Positions 36,553 to 44,948 of a DNA stretch of 64,000 nt are shown here, one piece after another. A program made the translations under genes and the position numbers. The notes under the pieces were generated by a model that was given only the letters and a program-made list of their open reading frames with translations, did no database searches and was not told where the DNA came from. Positions within the stretch are counted from its first letter, which is position 1, and each line of letters starts with the position of its first letter. Origin of the DNA: Prescottella agglutinans (GTDB lineage Bacteria; Actinomycetota; Actinomycetes; Mycobacteriales; Mycobacteriaceae); assembly GCF_004011865.1 (NCBI RefSeq), contig NZ_RKLP01000002.1, forward strand, positions 62,001 to 126,000. The letters run 5' to 3'.

Positions 36553-38061
36553 TCAGTCCGATGTCGGGGTGACCTGGACATCCACGGTCCGCCCGGAACG
36601 AATCAGCTGGACGGGTACCGGCTGACCGACCGTCTGGTCGTGGACGGCGACGACCAGCTCGTCGGCGTTGGCCACGGTCCGGTCGCCGACCTTCACGATC
36701 ACGTCGCCCTCCGCGATGCCCGCCTGCTCTGCGGGGCTGCCGGCCTGCACGTTCGCGACCTCGGCGCCGCTGGTGGCGTCGTTGATGACGGTGCGGGCGT
36801 TCACGCCGATCTCCGGGTGGTGCATCACGCCGTTGCGGATCAGTTCCTGCGCGACCGCGGTGACGTCGTCGATGGGGATCGCGAAACCGAGACCCACCGA
36901 ACCGCCGCTCTCCGAGCGGATCGCGGAGTTGATGCCGATGACGCGGCCATCCATGTCGATCAGCGGCCCACCGGAGTTGCCGGGGTTGATCGCGGCATCG
37001 GTCTGCACCGCGTCGATGACGGCGTCGGTGTCGGTGCCCTCGCCCGACAGCCGCACCGGCCGGTTGAGAGCGCTGACGATTCCGCGGGTCACGGTCTTGT
37101 TCAGGCCGAGGGGCGAGCCGACGGCCACGACGTCCTGCCCCACCCGCACATCGGCGGACTTGCCGAGATCGGCGACCGTGAGGTTCTGCGCGTCGGTCTT
37201 GAGGACCGCGAGGTCGGTCTTGGTGTCGCGGCCGACGATCTGCGCCGGCACCTTGGTGCCGTCGGAGAAGGTGACCCGGATCGTCGCCGCCCCGGGATCG
37301 GCCGCGGCCATCGAGACGACGTGGTTGTTGGTGACGATGTAACCGCCGCCGTCGACGACGACTCCCGAACCGGTCCCGGACTGGTCGCCGTGCGCCACCT
37401 GGATCGACACGACCGACGGGAGCACGGCGTCCGCGACCTCGGCGATCCGGCCCTCGGGCGCGTCCTCGTCGCCGCCGGACTGCGAGAGCGTGACGCGCTT
37501 GCTGGTGAGGGAACCGCGGTCGGACGTCGCGACGGTCGCGATCAGCCCGCCCACGAGACCGATGGCGAGGGCCATCGCCGCCAGGACCACGAGTGCCTTG
37601 CGTTCGACGCGCTCCCCGAACAGCACGTCGCGCACCGTCAGTTTGGGGGCGTCCGGTTGCCGCGGCGGGGTGGCGGCGCCCTGCGCGGGCGGGCCGAGTC
37701 GGACGGGGGCGTCGGGGTCACGCCACGGATCGCCGGCGGCCTCGTTGTCGGGGGCGACGGCGACGCCTTCGGGTCCGCGCTGGAGGGAGTCGGGCTCACC
37801 GGCGGGTCGACCGAACGCTTCGGCGAGCGCCGCGTCGGGGCGGCCGACCGCGACGGCCGAGTGGCCGGCCGGCGCCGACCGCGGACCGAACGGGCCCGCG
37901 ACGTCCGAGGGGCGGCCGAAGGCGTGCTGCGCGGCCGCGTCGACGTCCGGGCGGTAGATCGGGCGGGGTGCCAGGCGTGGCCCCTCGGAACGATCGGGCC
38001 ATGCACCCTGCGCCGGGGTCTCGTCCTGCGCCGCTCCCGGCGTCCTCGAATCGGCCGTCAC
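36553..38061 (-). CDS. htrA: HtrA/DegP-type membrane serine protease
   Basis: 502 residues from the GTG at 38061. A Pro-rich cytoplasmic N-terminus of about 175 residues is followed by one membrane helix (LVVLAAMALAIGLVGGLIAT), a trypsin-like domain with His247 (TNNHVVS), Asp283 (TDLAVLK) and Ser363 (NPGNSGGPL), and a C-terminal PDZ domain. It degrades or refolds damaged envelope proteins. Genomic order with sigE and rseA matches mycobacteria, where HtrA belongs to the SigE envelope-stress response. Confidence 0.93.
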   Translation of the reverse strand: MTADSRTPGAAQDETPAQGAWPDRSEGPRLAPRPIYRPDVDAAAQHAFGRPSDVAGPFGPRSAPAGHSAVAVGRPDAALAEAFGRPAGEPDSLQRGPEGVAVAPDNEAAGDPWRDPDAPVRLGPPAQGAATPPRQPDAPKLTVRDVLFGERVERKALVVLAAMALAIGLVGGLIATVATSDRGSLTSKRVTLSQSGGDEDAPEGRIAEVADAVLPSVVSIQVAHGDQSGTGSGVVVDGGGYIVTNNHVVSMAAADPGAATIRVTFSDGTKVPAQIVGRDTKTDLAVLKTDAQNLTVADLGKSADVRVGQDVVAVGSPLGLNKTVTRGIVSALNRPVRLSGEGTDTDAVIDAVQTDAAINPGNSGGPLIDMDGRVIGINSAIRSESGGSVGLGFAIPIDDVTAVAQELIRNGVMHHPEIGVNARTVINDATSGAEVANVQAGSPAEQAGIAEGDVIVKVGDRTVANADELVVAVHDQTVGQPVPVQLIRSGRTVDVQVTPTSD

Positions 38062-38164
38062 GCGCGCATGTCCCCCTCGTGTGCGTCAGTCACGCCTGCC
38101 AGTATCGCCGATTCGTCCCGCGGCGGGGACACCGATGCGCTCGGCCCGGGCGCGATCCGTGCCG

Positions 38165-38524
38165 TCAGCGGCGACGACGGAACGGCCAACGCCGGCTGAT
38201 GTCGTCGCGATCGAACGAGATGATCCCGGTGGCGGAATCGCGCCCGGACGGCGGTTCCGGTTCGGGATGGTGGCACCGCGGAATCTGGCTCAGCTGTCCG
38301 AGCAGCGAACTCGGCATCGAGACGTCGGAGGCGGCGCGACGCAGCGCGATCCGCGCCTGCTGCTGCGCGTCGACCTCGGCCGCGCAGTCGGGGCACAGGG
38401 ACAGGTGCTGAGAGGCGCGGAGGTACGCGTTCATGCGGAGTTCGCCGTCGACGTACGCTGCGATCGCCTCGCTCGCCAGGTGCTCGGTCGAGCCGAACTG
38501 ACGAGGTCCGCGCGCCTGCGCCAT
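38165..38524 (-). CDS. rseA: Anti-sigma factor RseA (zinc-associated type)
   Basis: 119 residues from the ATG at 38524, chosen for GGAGGG five bases upstream; a GTG at 38545 and an ATG at 38539 are in frame. The ZAS motif His40-x3-Cys44-x2-Cys47 (HLSLCPDC) is intact. No membrane helix is present, so it is a soluble redox- or phosphorylation-responsive anti-sigma factor that sequesters SigE. It is shorter than the mycobacterial protein (about 154). It directly follows sigE. Confidence 0.9.
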   Translation of the reverse strand: MAQARGPRQFGSTEHLASEAIAAYVDGELRMNAYLRASQHLSLCPDCAAEVDAQQQARIALRRAASDVSMPSSLLGQLSQIPRCHHPEPEPPSGRDSATGIISFDRDDISRRWPFRRRR

Positions 38525-38538
38525 CAAACCCTCCTGCA

Positions 38539-39216
38539 TCAACACCCGCTACCGATCCGATCGGAGTCCACCTTGCCATTCGCGGCGAGGTGCTCACGCA
38601 GCGCCTGCCGTCCACGGTGGATCCTGCTGCGCACAGTACCCAGCTTGACCCCCAGTGTGGCACCGATCTCCTCGTACGACAGTCCTTCGATGTCACACAG
38701 GACGACGGCGGCGCGGAACTCCGGCGCCAGCGAGTCGAGCGCCGACTGCAGGTCGGGCGCCAGTCGCGCGTCGTGGTAGATCTGCTCGGGGTTCGGCGAG
38801 TCGGACGGCACGCGGTCGTAGTCCTCGGGCAGCGCCTCCATGCGGATGCGGTTGCGGCGGCGCACCATGTCGAGGAACAGGTTCGTGGTGATGCGGTGCA
38901 GCCAGCCCTCGAACGTGCCGGGCTGGTAGTTCTGCAGCGACCGGAACACCCGGATGAAGGTGTCCTGCGTGAGGTCCTCGGCGTCCTGCGCATTGCCGGA
39001 CAGCCGGTAGGCGAGGCGGTAGACCCGGTCGCCGTGCTCGCGGACCAGTTCGTCCCACGACGGCATCGCGGACTTGTCACCGGTCGCGTCGAACACCGCG
39101 GTACCGGTCGGTTCCGACGTCACATCTTCAACGCCGAATGCGGACACACCTGAATCTGTGCCCGCCGCGACGAGTTCGTCGGCGGTGTGGTGGAGGGTGC
39201 GTTCGGCATTGATCAT
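38539..39216 (-). CDS. sigE: ECF RNA polymerase sigma factor SigE
   Basis: 225 residues. Region 2 reads [20 protein letters not shown] followed by [14 protein letters not shown]; region 4 reads [23 protein letters not shown] 39216 is preceded by GGAGGATCC. Downstream rseA, htrA and tatB in the same order as M. tuberculosis identify it as SigE, the surface-stress sigma factor. A SigH/SigE-type promoter lies about 65 bases upstream. In mycobacteria shorter SigE isoforms start internally; in-frame GTG/ATG codons in the first 50 residues would allow that here. Confidence 0.95.
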   Translation of the reverse strand: MINAERTLHHTADELVAAGTDSGVSAFGVEDVTSEPTGTAVFDATGDKSAMPSWDELVREHGDRVYRLAYRLSGNAQDAEDLTQDTFIRVFRSLQNYQPGTFEGWLHRITTNLFLDMVRRRNRIRMEALPEDYDRVPSDSPNPEQIYHDARLAPDLQSALDSLAPEFRAAVVLCDIEGLSYEEIGATLGVKLGTVRSRIHRGRQALREHLAANGKVDSDRIGSGC

Positions 39217-39278
39217 GTGGATGGGTGGATCCTCCTACTCAGGACCGCGGATCACGAGACACCGGATTGTGGAGGTTC

Positions 39279-39305
39279 AACTCCCGAGAGCGCGGAATTG
39301 TTCCC
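39279..39305 (-). promoter_or_regulatory. ECF-type promoter upstream of sigE
   Basis: On the minus strand GGGAACA (39305-39299) is followed after 16 bases by AGTT (39282-39279). This matches the GGGAAYA-N16/17-CGTT pattern of mycobacterial SigH, with close similarity to SigE sites, with one mismatch. It suggests sigE is under ECF control, through SigH or itself. Confidence 0.6.
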
Positions 39306-39440
39306 GCCACCGTCCGCAGGGATCGGTCTGCGCGATCTTCACGCCGTGCGGTCTAGTCGTCCGGCGTTGCACCTACCCTGTCGGACGGCGATATGTGCGC
39401 ACTATGAGCAACCTGAGCGGGGCCTGAGAATTTCGCCGAG

Positions 39441-39521
39441 GCCGAGCCTCGAGATGTGGACGGGCCGAGCCTCGGCACGGGAGCCGGCCGGGCCTCGACA
39501 TGAGGCGGCGAGCGAGCCTCG
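39441..39521. repeat. Degenerate 23-24 bp direct repeats, four copies
   Basis: The core GCCGAGCCTCG or close variants start at 39441, 39464, 39487 and 39511. They fill the gap between sigE and the O-methyltransferase. The segment near 39487 (GGGCCTCGACATGAGGCGG) resembles the 26-bp array at 33464. Confidence 0.65.
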
Positions 39522-39557
39522 ACACCCCGACCGCGCGGCAAGGCTAGCCTCTATTGC

Positions 39558-40190
39558 GTGCACACGAACGCCGAACGAATTCTCACCCATACCGAGGACT
39601 CGATCCTCGAGGACGAGATGCTGACCGCCGCCCGCGACCGGGCGACGGAACTCGGCGCTTCCCCGGTGCCGCCGCCGGTCGGTGCCGCCCTCTCGCTGTT
39701 CACCAGGATGCTCGACGCCAAGACGGTGGTCGAGGTCGGAGCGGGTGCCGGTGTCAGCGGCCTGTGGCTGCTGCGCGGCATGCGTGAGGACGGCGTCCTC
39801 ACCACGATCGACAGCGAGCCCGAGCACCAGCGGGCGGCCAAGCAGGCGTTCCGGTTCGCCGGGGTCGCCCCGTCCCGGACGAGGCTGATCAACGGCCGTG
39901 CGCTCGACGTCCTGCCGCGGCTCGCCGATTCGGCCTACGACCTGGTGTTCATCGACAACGCGCCGGCCGACCACCCGCACTTCGTGCGCGAGGGTGTGCG
40001 CCTGCTGCGGCCGGGCGGCGTGATCGTGCTCCACAACGCCCTCCTCGGCGGCCGGGTCGCCGATCCCGGTCAGCGTGATGCCACCACGATCGCCGTCCGG
40101 GACGCCGCGCGGGCGATCGCCGAGGACGAGCGGCTCACGCGCGTGCTGTTCCCGGTGGGCGACGGCCTGCTGTGCGCCGCGCGGCACTGA
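39558..40190 (+). CDS. Class I SAM-dependent O-methyltransferase (Rv1220c-like)
   Basis: 210 residues. The SAM-binding motif [19 protein letters not shown] is followed by [18 protein letters not shown] and [16 protein letters not shown], the pattern of caffeoyl-CoA/catechol-type O-methyltransferases. The start GTG is 7 bases after TAGCCT, so the mRNA is probably leaderless. By position next to sigE it is the counterpart of Rv1220c. The acceptor is unknown. Confidence 0.88.
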   Translation: MHTNAERILTHTEDSILEDEMLTAARDRATELGASPVPPPVGAALSLFTRMLDAKTVVEVGAGAGVSGLWLLRGMREDGVLTTIDSEPEHQRAAKQAFRFAGVAPSRTRLINGRALDVLPRLADSAYDLVFIDNAPADHPHFVREGVRLLRPGGVIVLHNALLGGRVADPGQRDATTIAVRDAARAIAEDERLTRVLFPVGDGLLCAARH

Positions 40191-40193
40191 CGC

Positions 40194-41408
40194 CTAGATC
40201 CAGACGCCCTTCCCGATCGTCACGACGCCGCCGTTGCTGACGGCGAAGCGCTGCCGGTCCCGCTCGAGGTCGACGCCGATGATCTCGCCCTCCCCGACGA
40301 CGACGTTCTTGTCGAGGATCGCGCGGCGCACCACGGCGCCCTTGCCGACCCGGACGCCCGGCATCAGGACGCTGCCCTCGACGGTGGCGCCGTCCTCGAC
40401 CATCACGTTGGAACTGAGCACCGAGTTGCGGACCGTCGCCGCGGACAGGATCGAACCCGCCCCGACGACGGATTCCTGGGCGAGCCCGCCCTTGACGAAC
40501 TTGGCGGGCGCGAGGTTCTCGGCGCCACCGCGGATCGGCCACCGCCGGTTGTAGAGGTTGAACACCGGGTGCACCGACACCAGGTCCATGTGCGCGTCGT
40601 AGAACGCGTCGATCGTCCCGACGTCCCGCCAGTACCCGCGATCGCGGTCCGTCGCGCCCGGGACGACGTTGTTCTTGAAGTCGTAGACCGACGCGAGGCC
40701 CGCGTCGACGAGCGCCGGAATGATGTCGCCGCCCATGTCGTGGTCGGAGTCGGAGTTCTCGGAGTCGGCGCGGATCGCATCGACGAGAACCTTCGTGGTG
40801 AAGACGTAGTTGCCCATCGACGCGAACGTCACATTGGGGTCGTCCGGGGTGCCCGGTGGGTGCGCGGGCTTCTCGAGGAACTGGGTGATCCGGCCCGATT
40901 CGTCACTGTCGATGCAGCCGAACGCGAACGCCTCGCTGCGCGGCACCCGGATGCCCGCCACCGTCACCCCGGCACCGGAGTCGATGTGGTGCTGCACCAT
41001 CTGCTCGGGATCCATGCGGTACACGTGGTCGGCACCGAAGACGACGATGTACTCGGGATCCTCGTCGTAGACCAGGTTGAGCGACTGGAAGATCGCGTCC
41101 GCGCTGCCGGTGTACCAGCGCGGACCGAGCCGCTGCTGCGCGGGCACCGGGGTGATGTACTCGCCCGCGAACCCGGACAGCCGCCAGGTCTGCGAGATGT
41201 GCCGGTCCAGCGAGTGCGACTTGTACTGGGTGAGCACGCAGATACGCAGGTACCCGGCGTTCACGAGGTTGCTGAGCACGAAGTCGATGAGCCGGTACGC
41301 ACCGCCGAAGGGGACCGCCGGCTTGGCCCGGTCGGCGGTGAGCGGGTACAGGCGCTTGCCCTCGCCGCCGGCGAGCACGATCCCGAGCACATGGGGCTGA
41401 CTCCTCAC
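40194..41408 (-). CDS. glgC: Glucose-1-phosphate adenylyltransferase
   Basis: 404 residues from the GTG at 41408, exactly the mycobacterial length; TAGGTT ends 7 bases before it. An in-frame TTG at 41417 lies inside that promoter. The nucleotidyl-transferase motif [28 protein letters not shown] is spread over residues 8-35, followed by [10 protein letters not shown] and the left-handed beta-helix C-terminus. It makes ADP-glucose for glycogen and maltose-1-phosphate synthesis. It is divergent from glgA across a 100-bp promoter region. Confidence 0.96.
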   Translation of the reverse strand: MRSQPHVLGIVLAGGEGKRLYPLTADRAKPAVPFGGAYRLIDFVLSNLVNAGYLRICVLTQYKSHSLDRHISQTWRLSGFAGEYITPVPAQQRLGPRWYTGSADAIFQSLNLVYDEDPEYIVVFGADHVYRMDPEQMVQHHIDSGAGVTVAGIRVPRSEAFAFGCIDSDESGRITQFLEKPAHPPGTPDDPNVTFASMGNYVFTTKVLVDAIRADSENSDSDHDMGGDIIPALVDAGLASVYDFKNNVVPGATDRDRGYWRDVGTIDAFYDAHMDLVSVHPVFNLYNRRWPIRGGAENLAPAKFVKGGLAQESVVGAGSILSAATVRNSVLSSNVMVEDGATVEGSVLMPGVRVGKGAVVRRAILDKNVVVGEGEIIGVDLERDRQRFAVSNGGVVTIGKGVWI

Positions 41409-41508
41409 ACCAGTCAACCTATCCGGCGGCCCCCGACCGCCGCCACCGTTGCCCGGAACACGTGCGTGGCCGTTGGCCGGAACGGGTTCCGGCGGTTACG
41501 TTTACCCG
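41409..41508. promoter_or_regulatory. Divergent glgC/glgA promoter region
   Basis: TAGGTT (minus strand, 41421-41416) is 7 bases from the glgC GTG, and TACGTT (plus strand, 41497-41502) is 6 bases from the glgA GTG. Both transcripts are predicted leaderless, from 100 bp of shared DNA. Confidence 0.6.
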
Positions 41509-42681
41509 GTGCGGGTCGCGATGATGACGAAGGAGTATCCCCCGGAGATCTACGGAGGCGCGGGCGTCCACGTCACGGAACTCGTGACGCACCTGCGTCG
41601 ACTGTGCGACGTCGACGTGCACTGCATGGGCGCCCCCCGTGACGGGGCGTTCGTGCACGGTCCCGACCCCGAACTCGCCGGCGCCAATCCCGCCCTCAGC
41701 ACCCTGTCGGCCGAACTGCGGATGGCGCAGGCGGCGGACGGCGCGGACGTCGCGCACTCGCACACGTGGTACACGGGGCTCGCGGGTCACCTGGCCGGCG
41801 CGCTGCACGACATCCCGCACATCGTGACCGCGCACTCGCTCGAGCCGCGGCGGCCGTGGAAGGCAGAACAGCTCGGCGGCGGTTACCGGGTCTCGTCGTG
41901 GTCCGAGCGCAACGCGATGGAGCACGCCGACGCCGTCATCGCGGTGAGCGCCGGCATGCGGGCCGACGTCCTCGACACGTATCCGGCGATCGACCCGGCG
42001 CGGGTCCACGTGGTGCACAACGGCATCGACTCGGAGGTGTGGCATCCCGGCCCGGCGGCGCCGGGGACGGCGTCGGTGCTGGCCGCGCACGGTGTGGACC
42101 CGGGCCGCCCGATCGTCGTGTTCGTCGGTCGGATCACGCGGCAGAAGGGCCTCGGCCACCTCGTCGCCGCCGCGCACGCGTTCGACCCCTCCATCCAGCT
42201 CGTCCTGTGCGCGGGCGCCCCGGACACCGCGGAACTCGCGGCCGAGACGGAGACGGCCGTCGCCGGGCTCGCGGCGCGCCGCTCCGGCGTCGTCTGGATC
42301 CGGGACATGCTCCCCACCGAGCAGGTGCGCGAGATACTCTCCGCAGCAACCGTGTTCGTCTGCCCGTCCGTGTACGAGCCGTTGGGCATCGTGAATCTGG
42401 AGGCGATGGCGTGCGAGACGGCCGTCGTCGCCTCCGACGTCGGCGGCATCCCCGAGGTGGTGCAGGACGGTGTCACCGGTCGGCTGGTGCACTACAACTC
42501 GTACGAGACCGAGGCGTTCGAGCACGCGCTCGCGGCCGCGGTGAACGAGATCGCGACCGACGCGGACCGGGCGGCGGCGATGGGCCGGGCGGGCCGGGTG
42601 CGCGCGACAGCGGAGTTCTCGTGGGCCCGCATCGCACAGCAGACCCTCGAGGTGTACGCGGACGTGCTCAGCCGGCGGTAG
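41509..42681 (+). CDS. glgA: GT4 glycosyltransferase GlgA/GlgM (glycogen or maltose-1-phosphate synthase)
   Basis: 390 residues. The N-terminus MMTKEYPPEIYGGAGVHVTE contains the glucose-donor-binding region; FVGRITRQKGLGHL and the C-terminal PSVYEPLGIVNLEAMACETA carry the GT4 active-site Glu residues. The mycobacterial orthologue (Rv1212c) makes maltose-1-phosphate from ADP-glucose and glucose-1-phosphate, feeding GlgE. The GTG at 41509 is chosen because a -10 box ends 6 bases before it. Its end overlaps the convergent methyltransferase by 14 bases. Confidence 0.93.
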   Translation: MRVAMMTKEYPPEIYGGAGVHVTELVTHLRRLCDVDVHCMGAPRDGAFVHGPDPELAGANPALSTLSAELRMAQAADGADVAHSHTWYTGLAGHLAGALHDIPHIVTAHSLEPRRPWKAEQLGGGYRVSSWSERNAMEHADAVIAVSAGMRADVLDTYPAIDPARVHVVHNGIDSEVWHPGPAAPGTASVLAAHGVDPGRPIVVFVGRITRQKGLGHLVAAAHAFDPSIQLVLCAGAPDTAELAAETETAVAGLAARRSGVVWIRDMLPTEQVREILSAATVFVCPSVYEPLGIVNLEAMACETAVVASDVGGIPEVVQDGVTGRLVHYNSYETEAFEHALAAAVNEIATDADRAAAMGRAGRVRATAEFSWARIAQQTLEVYADVLSRR

Positions 42682-43540
42682 CGGTCCTCCGGTAGGTCGA
42701 GACGACGACGGACGCCGTCACGGCGAACGGTTCGGGCAGCGCGGCGATCGCCTCCGCCCGCCGCTCGGCGGTGAGGTGGCGGGCCGACGGCCCCATTCCC
42801 ACGAGGTTCTCGACGTCCCGGCGCGACAACGGCATCCGGATCTCGACCGGGGTCCGGTGGATCCGGTCGAACCGCCCCGCCACCGTCTCACCGAGCCGCT
42901 CGACCTTGCGGTCGTCGACCCGGACCATGCCGAGCAGGTCCACCAGCTCCGCGAGGTGCCGGTCCGTCGGAGTGAGGACGACGAGGGTGCCGTGATCGGC
43001 GAGCACACGGTCGATCTCGGCGGCGTTGCGCGGCGCGAAGACCGACAGGACGTGGGTGAGCACGTGGTCGCGGACGGGCAGCGCCCGCCAGACGTCGGCG
43101 ACGACCGCCGCGGCCCGTGGATGGGCCCGAGCCAGTCGCCGTGCGGCGGGCTTGGACACGTCCAGGCCGATGCCCTGCGCCTCCGGGATCGCGTCGAGCA
43201 CCCGGGCGAGATAGTGCCCGGTGCCGGCCCCGATCTCGAGGATGCGTGGCCCGGTCGAGCCGTCCGGCTCCCCGACGGTCTCCGCGACGGCGTCGGCCAC
43301 GGCGTCCATCAGGGCGTCGAAGTGACCCGAGCCGAGGAATTCACTGCGCGCCGCGATCATCTCGGGGCTGTCGCCGGTGAACTTGGTCGCGGCGCCGGTC
43401 AGCAGCGTGACGTAGCCCTGACGGGCGACGTCGAAGCTGTGGCCACGCAGACACACCAACGCGCGGCCGGAGTCTTCCTCGAGGTCGAGCTCGTCACCGC
43501 ATTGTGGGCACGCGAGAAGTGCGCACACATCCGCCAGCAC
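42668..43540 (-). CDS. RlmA-like 23S rRNA (guanine-N1) methyltransferase
   Basis: About 290 residues. An N-terminal zinc ribbon (LACPQCGDEL ... LVCLRGHSFD) is followed by SFDVARQGYVTLL, the SAM motif RILEIGAGTGHYLARVL, and a C-terminus ending VVVSTYRR. This matches RlmA-type enzymes that methylate G745/G748 of 23S rRNA, some of which give tylosin or mycinamicin resistance. The start is uncertain: GTG 43540 is used, but GTG 43528 is possible and neither has a clear ribosome-binding site. Confidence 0.82.
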   Translation of the reverse strand: MLADVCALLACPQCGDELDLEEDSGRALVCLRGHSFDVARQGYVTLLTGAATKFTGDSPEMIAARSEFLGSGHFDALMDAVADAVAETVGEPDGSTGPRILEIGAGTGHYLARVLDAIPEAQGIGLDVSKPAARRLARAHPRAAAVVADVWRALPVRDHVLTHVLSVFAPRNAAEIDRVLADHGTLVVLTPTDRHLAELVDLLGMVRVDDRKVERLGETVAGRFDRIHRTPVEIRMPLSRRDVENLVGMGPSARHLTAERRAEAIAALPEPFAVTASVVVSTYRRTATAG

Positions 43541-43587
43541 CTGTACCGCCGTGCCCTTTCCGGAAGATCCTTCGTGACCCGCAGGCG

Positions 43588-43617
43588 CCGGCCGGGTCGA
43601 CTGATCGACCCGGCCGG
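43588..43617 (-). terminator. Terminator after the DUF3117 gene
   Basis: The perfect 13-bp arms CCGGCCGGGTCGA and TCGACCCGGCCGG around CTGA lie 25 bases beyond the DUF3117 stop. This isolates it from the methyltransferase gene. Confidence 0.85.
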
Positions 43618-43641
43618 AAACAGCGAAGAGGGTGGGCCCTC

Positions 43642-43809
43642 TCAGCTGGTGACACCCTTGAGTTCGTCCCCGAGTGCCGCAGCTTCCTCCGGGGTGAGTT
43701 CGACGACCAGACGTCCTCCGCCCTCGAGCGGAACCCTCATGACGATTCCTCGTCCCTCTTTGGTTGCCTCGAGGGGACCGTCCCCGGTCCGGGGCTTCAT
43801 GGCCGCCAT
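43642..43809 (-). CDS. DUF3117 small protein (Rv1211-like)
   Basis: 55 residues, highly conserved in appearance among actinobacteria: MAAMKPRTGDGPLE, then EGRGIVMRVPLEGGGRLVVE and LTPEEAAALGDELK. ATG 43809 has GGAGGGAGCAGAGG upstream; in-frame extension to 43827 is possible. No biochemical role is known. Its position between glgA and tag matches Rv1211. Confidence 0.88.
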   Translation of the reverse strand: MAAMKPRTGDGPLEATKEGRGIVMRVPLEGGGRLVVELTPEEAAALGDELKGVTS

Positions 43810-43962
43810 CCTCTGCTCCCTCCACATCTGCGCCGGATTTCGCTAGCGCCTCGGGTTACCGTGGGTGCCCCGCCAGCACTTAGCGAGGCTCTGTACTCCA
43901 TTCTTCCCTATCGAGCGGGTTGCCGGGTAGCTGAGGCAGGAAACCGCTCGAATCAGACAGCT

Positions 43963-44562
43963 CTAGCCGTGCGCTTCGACCCAGCAGGAGGCGAGATGGT
44001 CGTCGACCATCCCGGTGGCCTGCATCAGTGCATATGCCGTGGTCGGACCCACGAACCGGAAGCCGCGACGCTTCAGTTCGGCGGCCATCGCGGTCGACTC
44101 CGAGGTCACTGCGGGCACGTCCTCGACTCGTTCGTACCGCCGCGCGCGCCGCGGCGGTGCGAACGACCACAGCAACGTGTCCAGGTCGGTGTCGCCCAGG
44201 TCGAGGACCGCGCGCGCATTCGAGACGACGGCCTCGATCTTCGCCCGGTTGCGGACGATGCGGGCGTCGCCCAGCAGTCGTGCGACGTCGTCCTCGGTGA
44301 AGGCCGCCACGACCTCGGCATCGAAACCGGCGAACGCCTCCCGGAACGCTTCTCGCTTGCGCAGGATCGTGATCCACGACAGCCCGGACTGGAACGCCTC
44401 GAGCGCCAGCCTCTCGAACAGTTCGTCGCGGCCGTGCAGCGGCTGCCCCCACTCGAAATCGTGATAGTCGCTGTAGATCCGGGAGTCTCCGGTGTCGACC
44501 GCCCACGGACAACGAGTCCGGCCGTCCGACAGCGAAACGTCCTCCCCCGCAATCGCACTCAT
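43963..44562 (-). CDS. tag: DNA-3-methyladenine glycosylase I
   Basis: 199 residues. TRCPWAVDTGDSRIYSDYHD carries the N-terminal Cys and His of the zinc snap; FERLALEAFQSGLSWITILR holds the base-pocket Glu/Trp; MVDDHLASCW supplies the C-terminal His and Cys. It excises N3-methyladenine from alkylated DNA, starting base excision repair. The ATG overlaps the stop of the DivIVA-like gene (ATGA). Confidence 0.95.
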   Translation of the reverse strand: MSAIAGEDVSLSDGRTRCPWAVDTGDSRIYSDYHDFEWGQPLHGRDELFERLALEAFQSGLSWITILRKREAFREAFAGFDAEVVAAFTEDDVARLLGDARIVRNRAKIEAVVSNARAVLDLGDTDLDTLLWSFAPPRRARRYERVEDVPAVTSESTAMAAELKRRGFRFVGPTTAYALMQATGMVDDHLASCWVEAHG

Positions 44563-44903
44563 TGCCCTGCCTCCGCCTCGTCGGGCCCGTCCGCGCCGTC
44601 GCGACCATCGGCTGCCCCCACCTCGGCACGGTCCGCCAATTGCGCTCTCAGTGAATCGATCTCCCGACCGAGACGGTCGAGCGCCCAGTCCACCTCGCTG
44701 GCCTTGTAGCCGCGCAGCGCCTGCTGGAACCGCAGCGCGCGCACGTCGGCACCGGCGACCCCCTCGGCGGGCAGCACCGTCGCGGTGGTGCCCGCGGGCA
44801 GCGGCGGCAGTTCCTCGGAACGACCGAAGACCATGCTCGCGGCGAGGTAGAGCAGACCACCGACCAGCGCCATGATCACCAGGTACAGCAGGACCGTCAG
44901 CAT
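44559..44903 (-). CDS. DivIVA-like domain membrane protein (Rv1209-like)
   Basis: 114 residues. One N-terminal membrane helix (LLYLVIMALVGGLLYLAASM) is followed by the DivIVA-like segment RALRFQQALRGYKASEVDWA and a coiled-coil/acidic tail. DivIVA/Wag31 domains organise polar growth in this order. It overlaps tag by four bases and lies 45 bases downstream of gpgS, so it is in the same transcription unit or nearly so. Confidence 0.8.
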   Translation of the reverse strand: MLTVLLYLVIMALVGGLLYLAASMVFGRSEELPPLPAGTTATVLPAEGVAGADVRALRFQQALRGYKASEVDWALDRLGREIDSLRAQLADRAEVGAADGRDGADGPDEAEAGQ

Positions 44904-44948
44904 GCCCCGATACTGTCACGAACCGCCGACACACACCCCGGGGCGGGG

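Larger units (their letters stand above)
39217..39557. other. Intergenic region between sigE and the O-methyltransferase
   Basis: These 341 bases contain no gene. They hold the ECF-type sigE promoter (minus), the degenerate direct repeats, and a -10 box TAGCCT at 39545-39550 ending 7 bases before the GTG of the methyltransferase, implying a leaderless transcript there. Confidence 0.7.

Noticed and set aside
39421-39540. Small protein gene between sigE and the O-methyltransferase
   Set aside because: Only repeat-derived low-complexity frames are present, without a start signal.
43541-43825. N-terminal extension of the rRNA methyltransferase
   Set aside because: It runs through a terminator hairpin and the DUF3117 gene and lacks family-like sequence.
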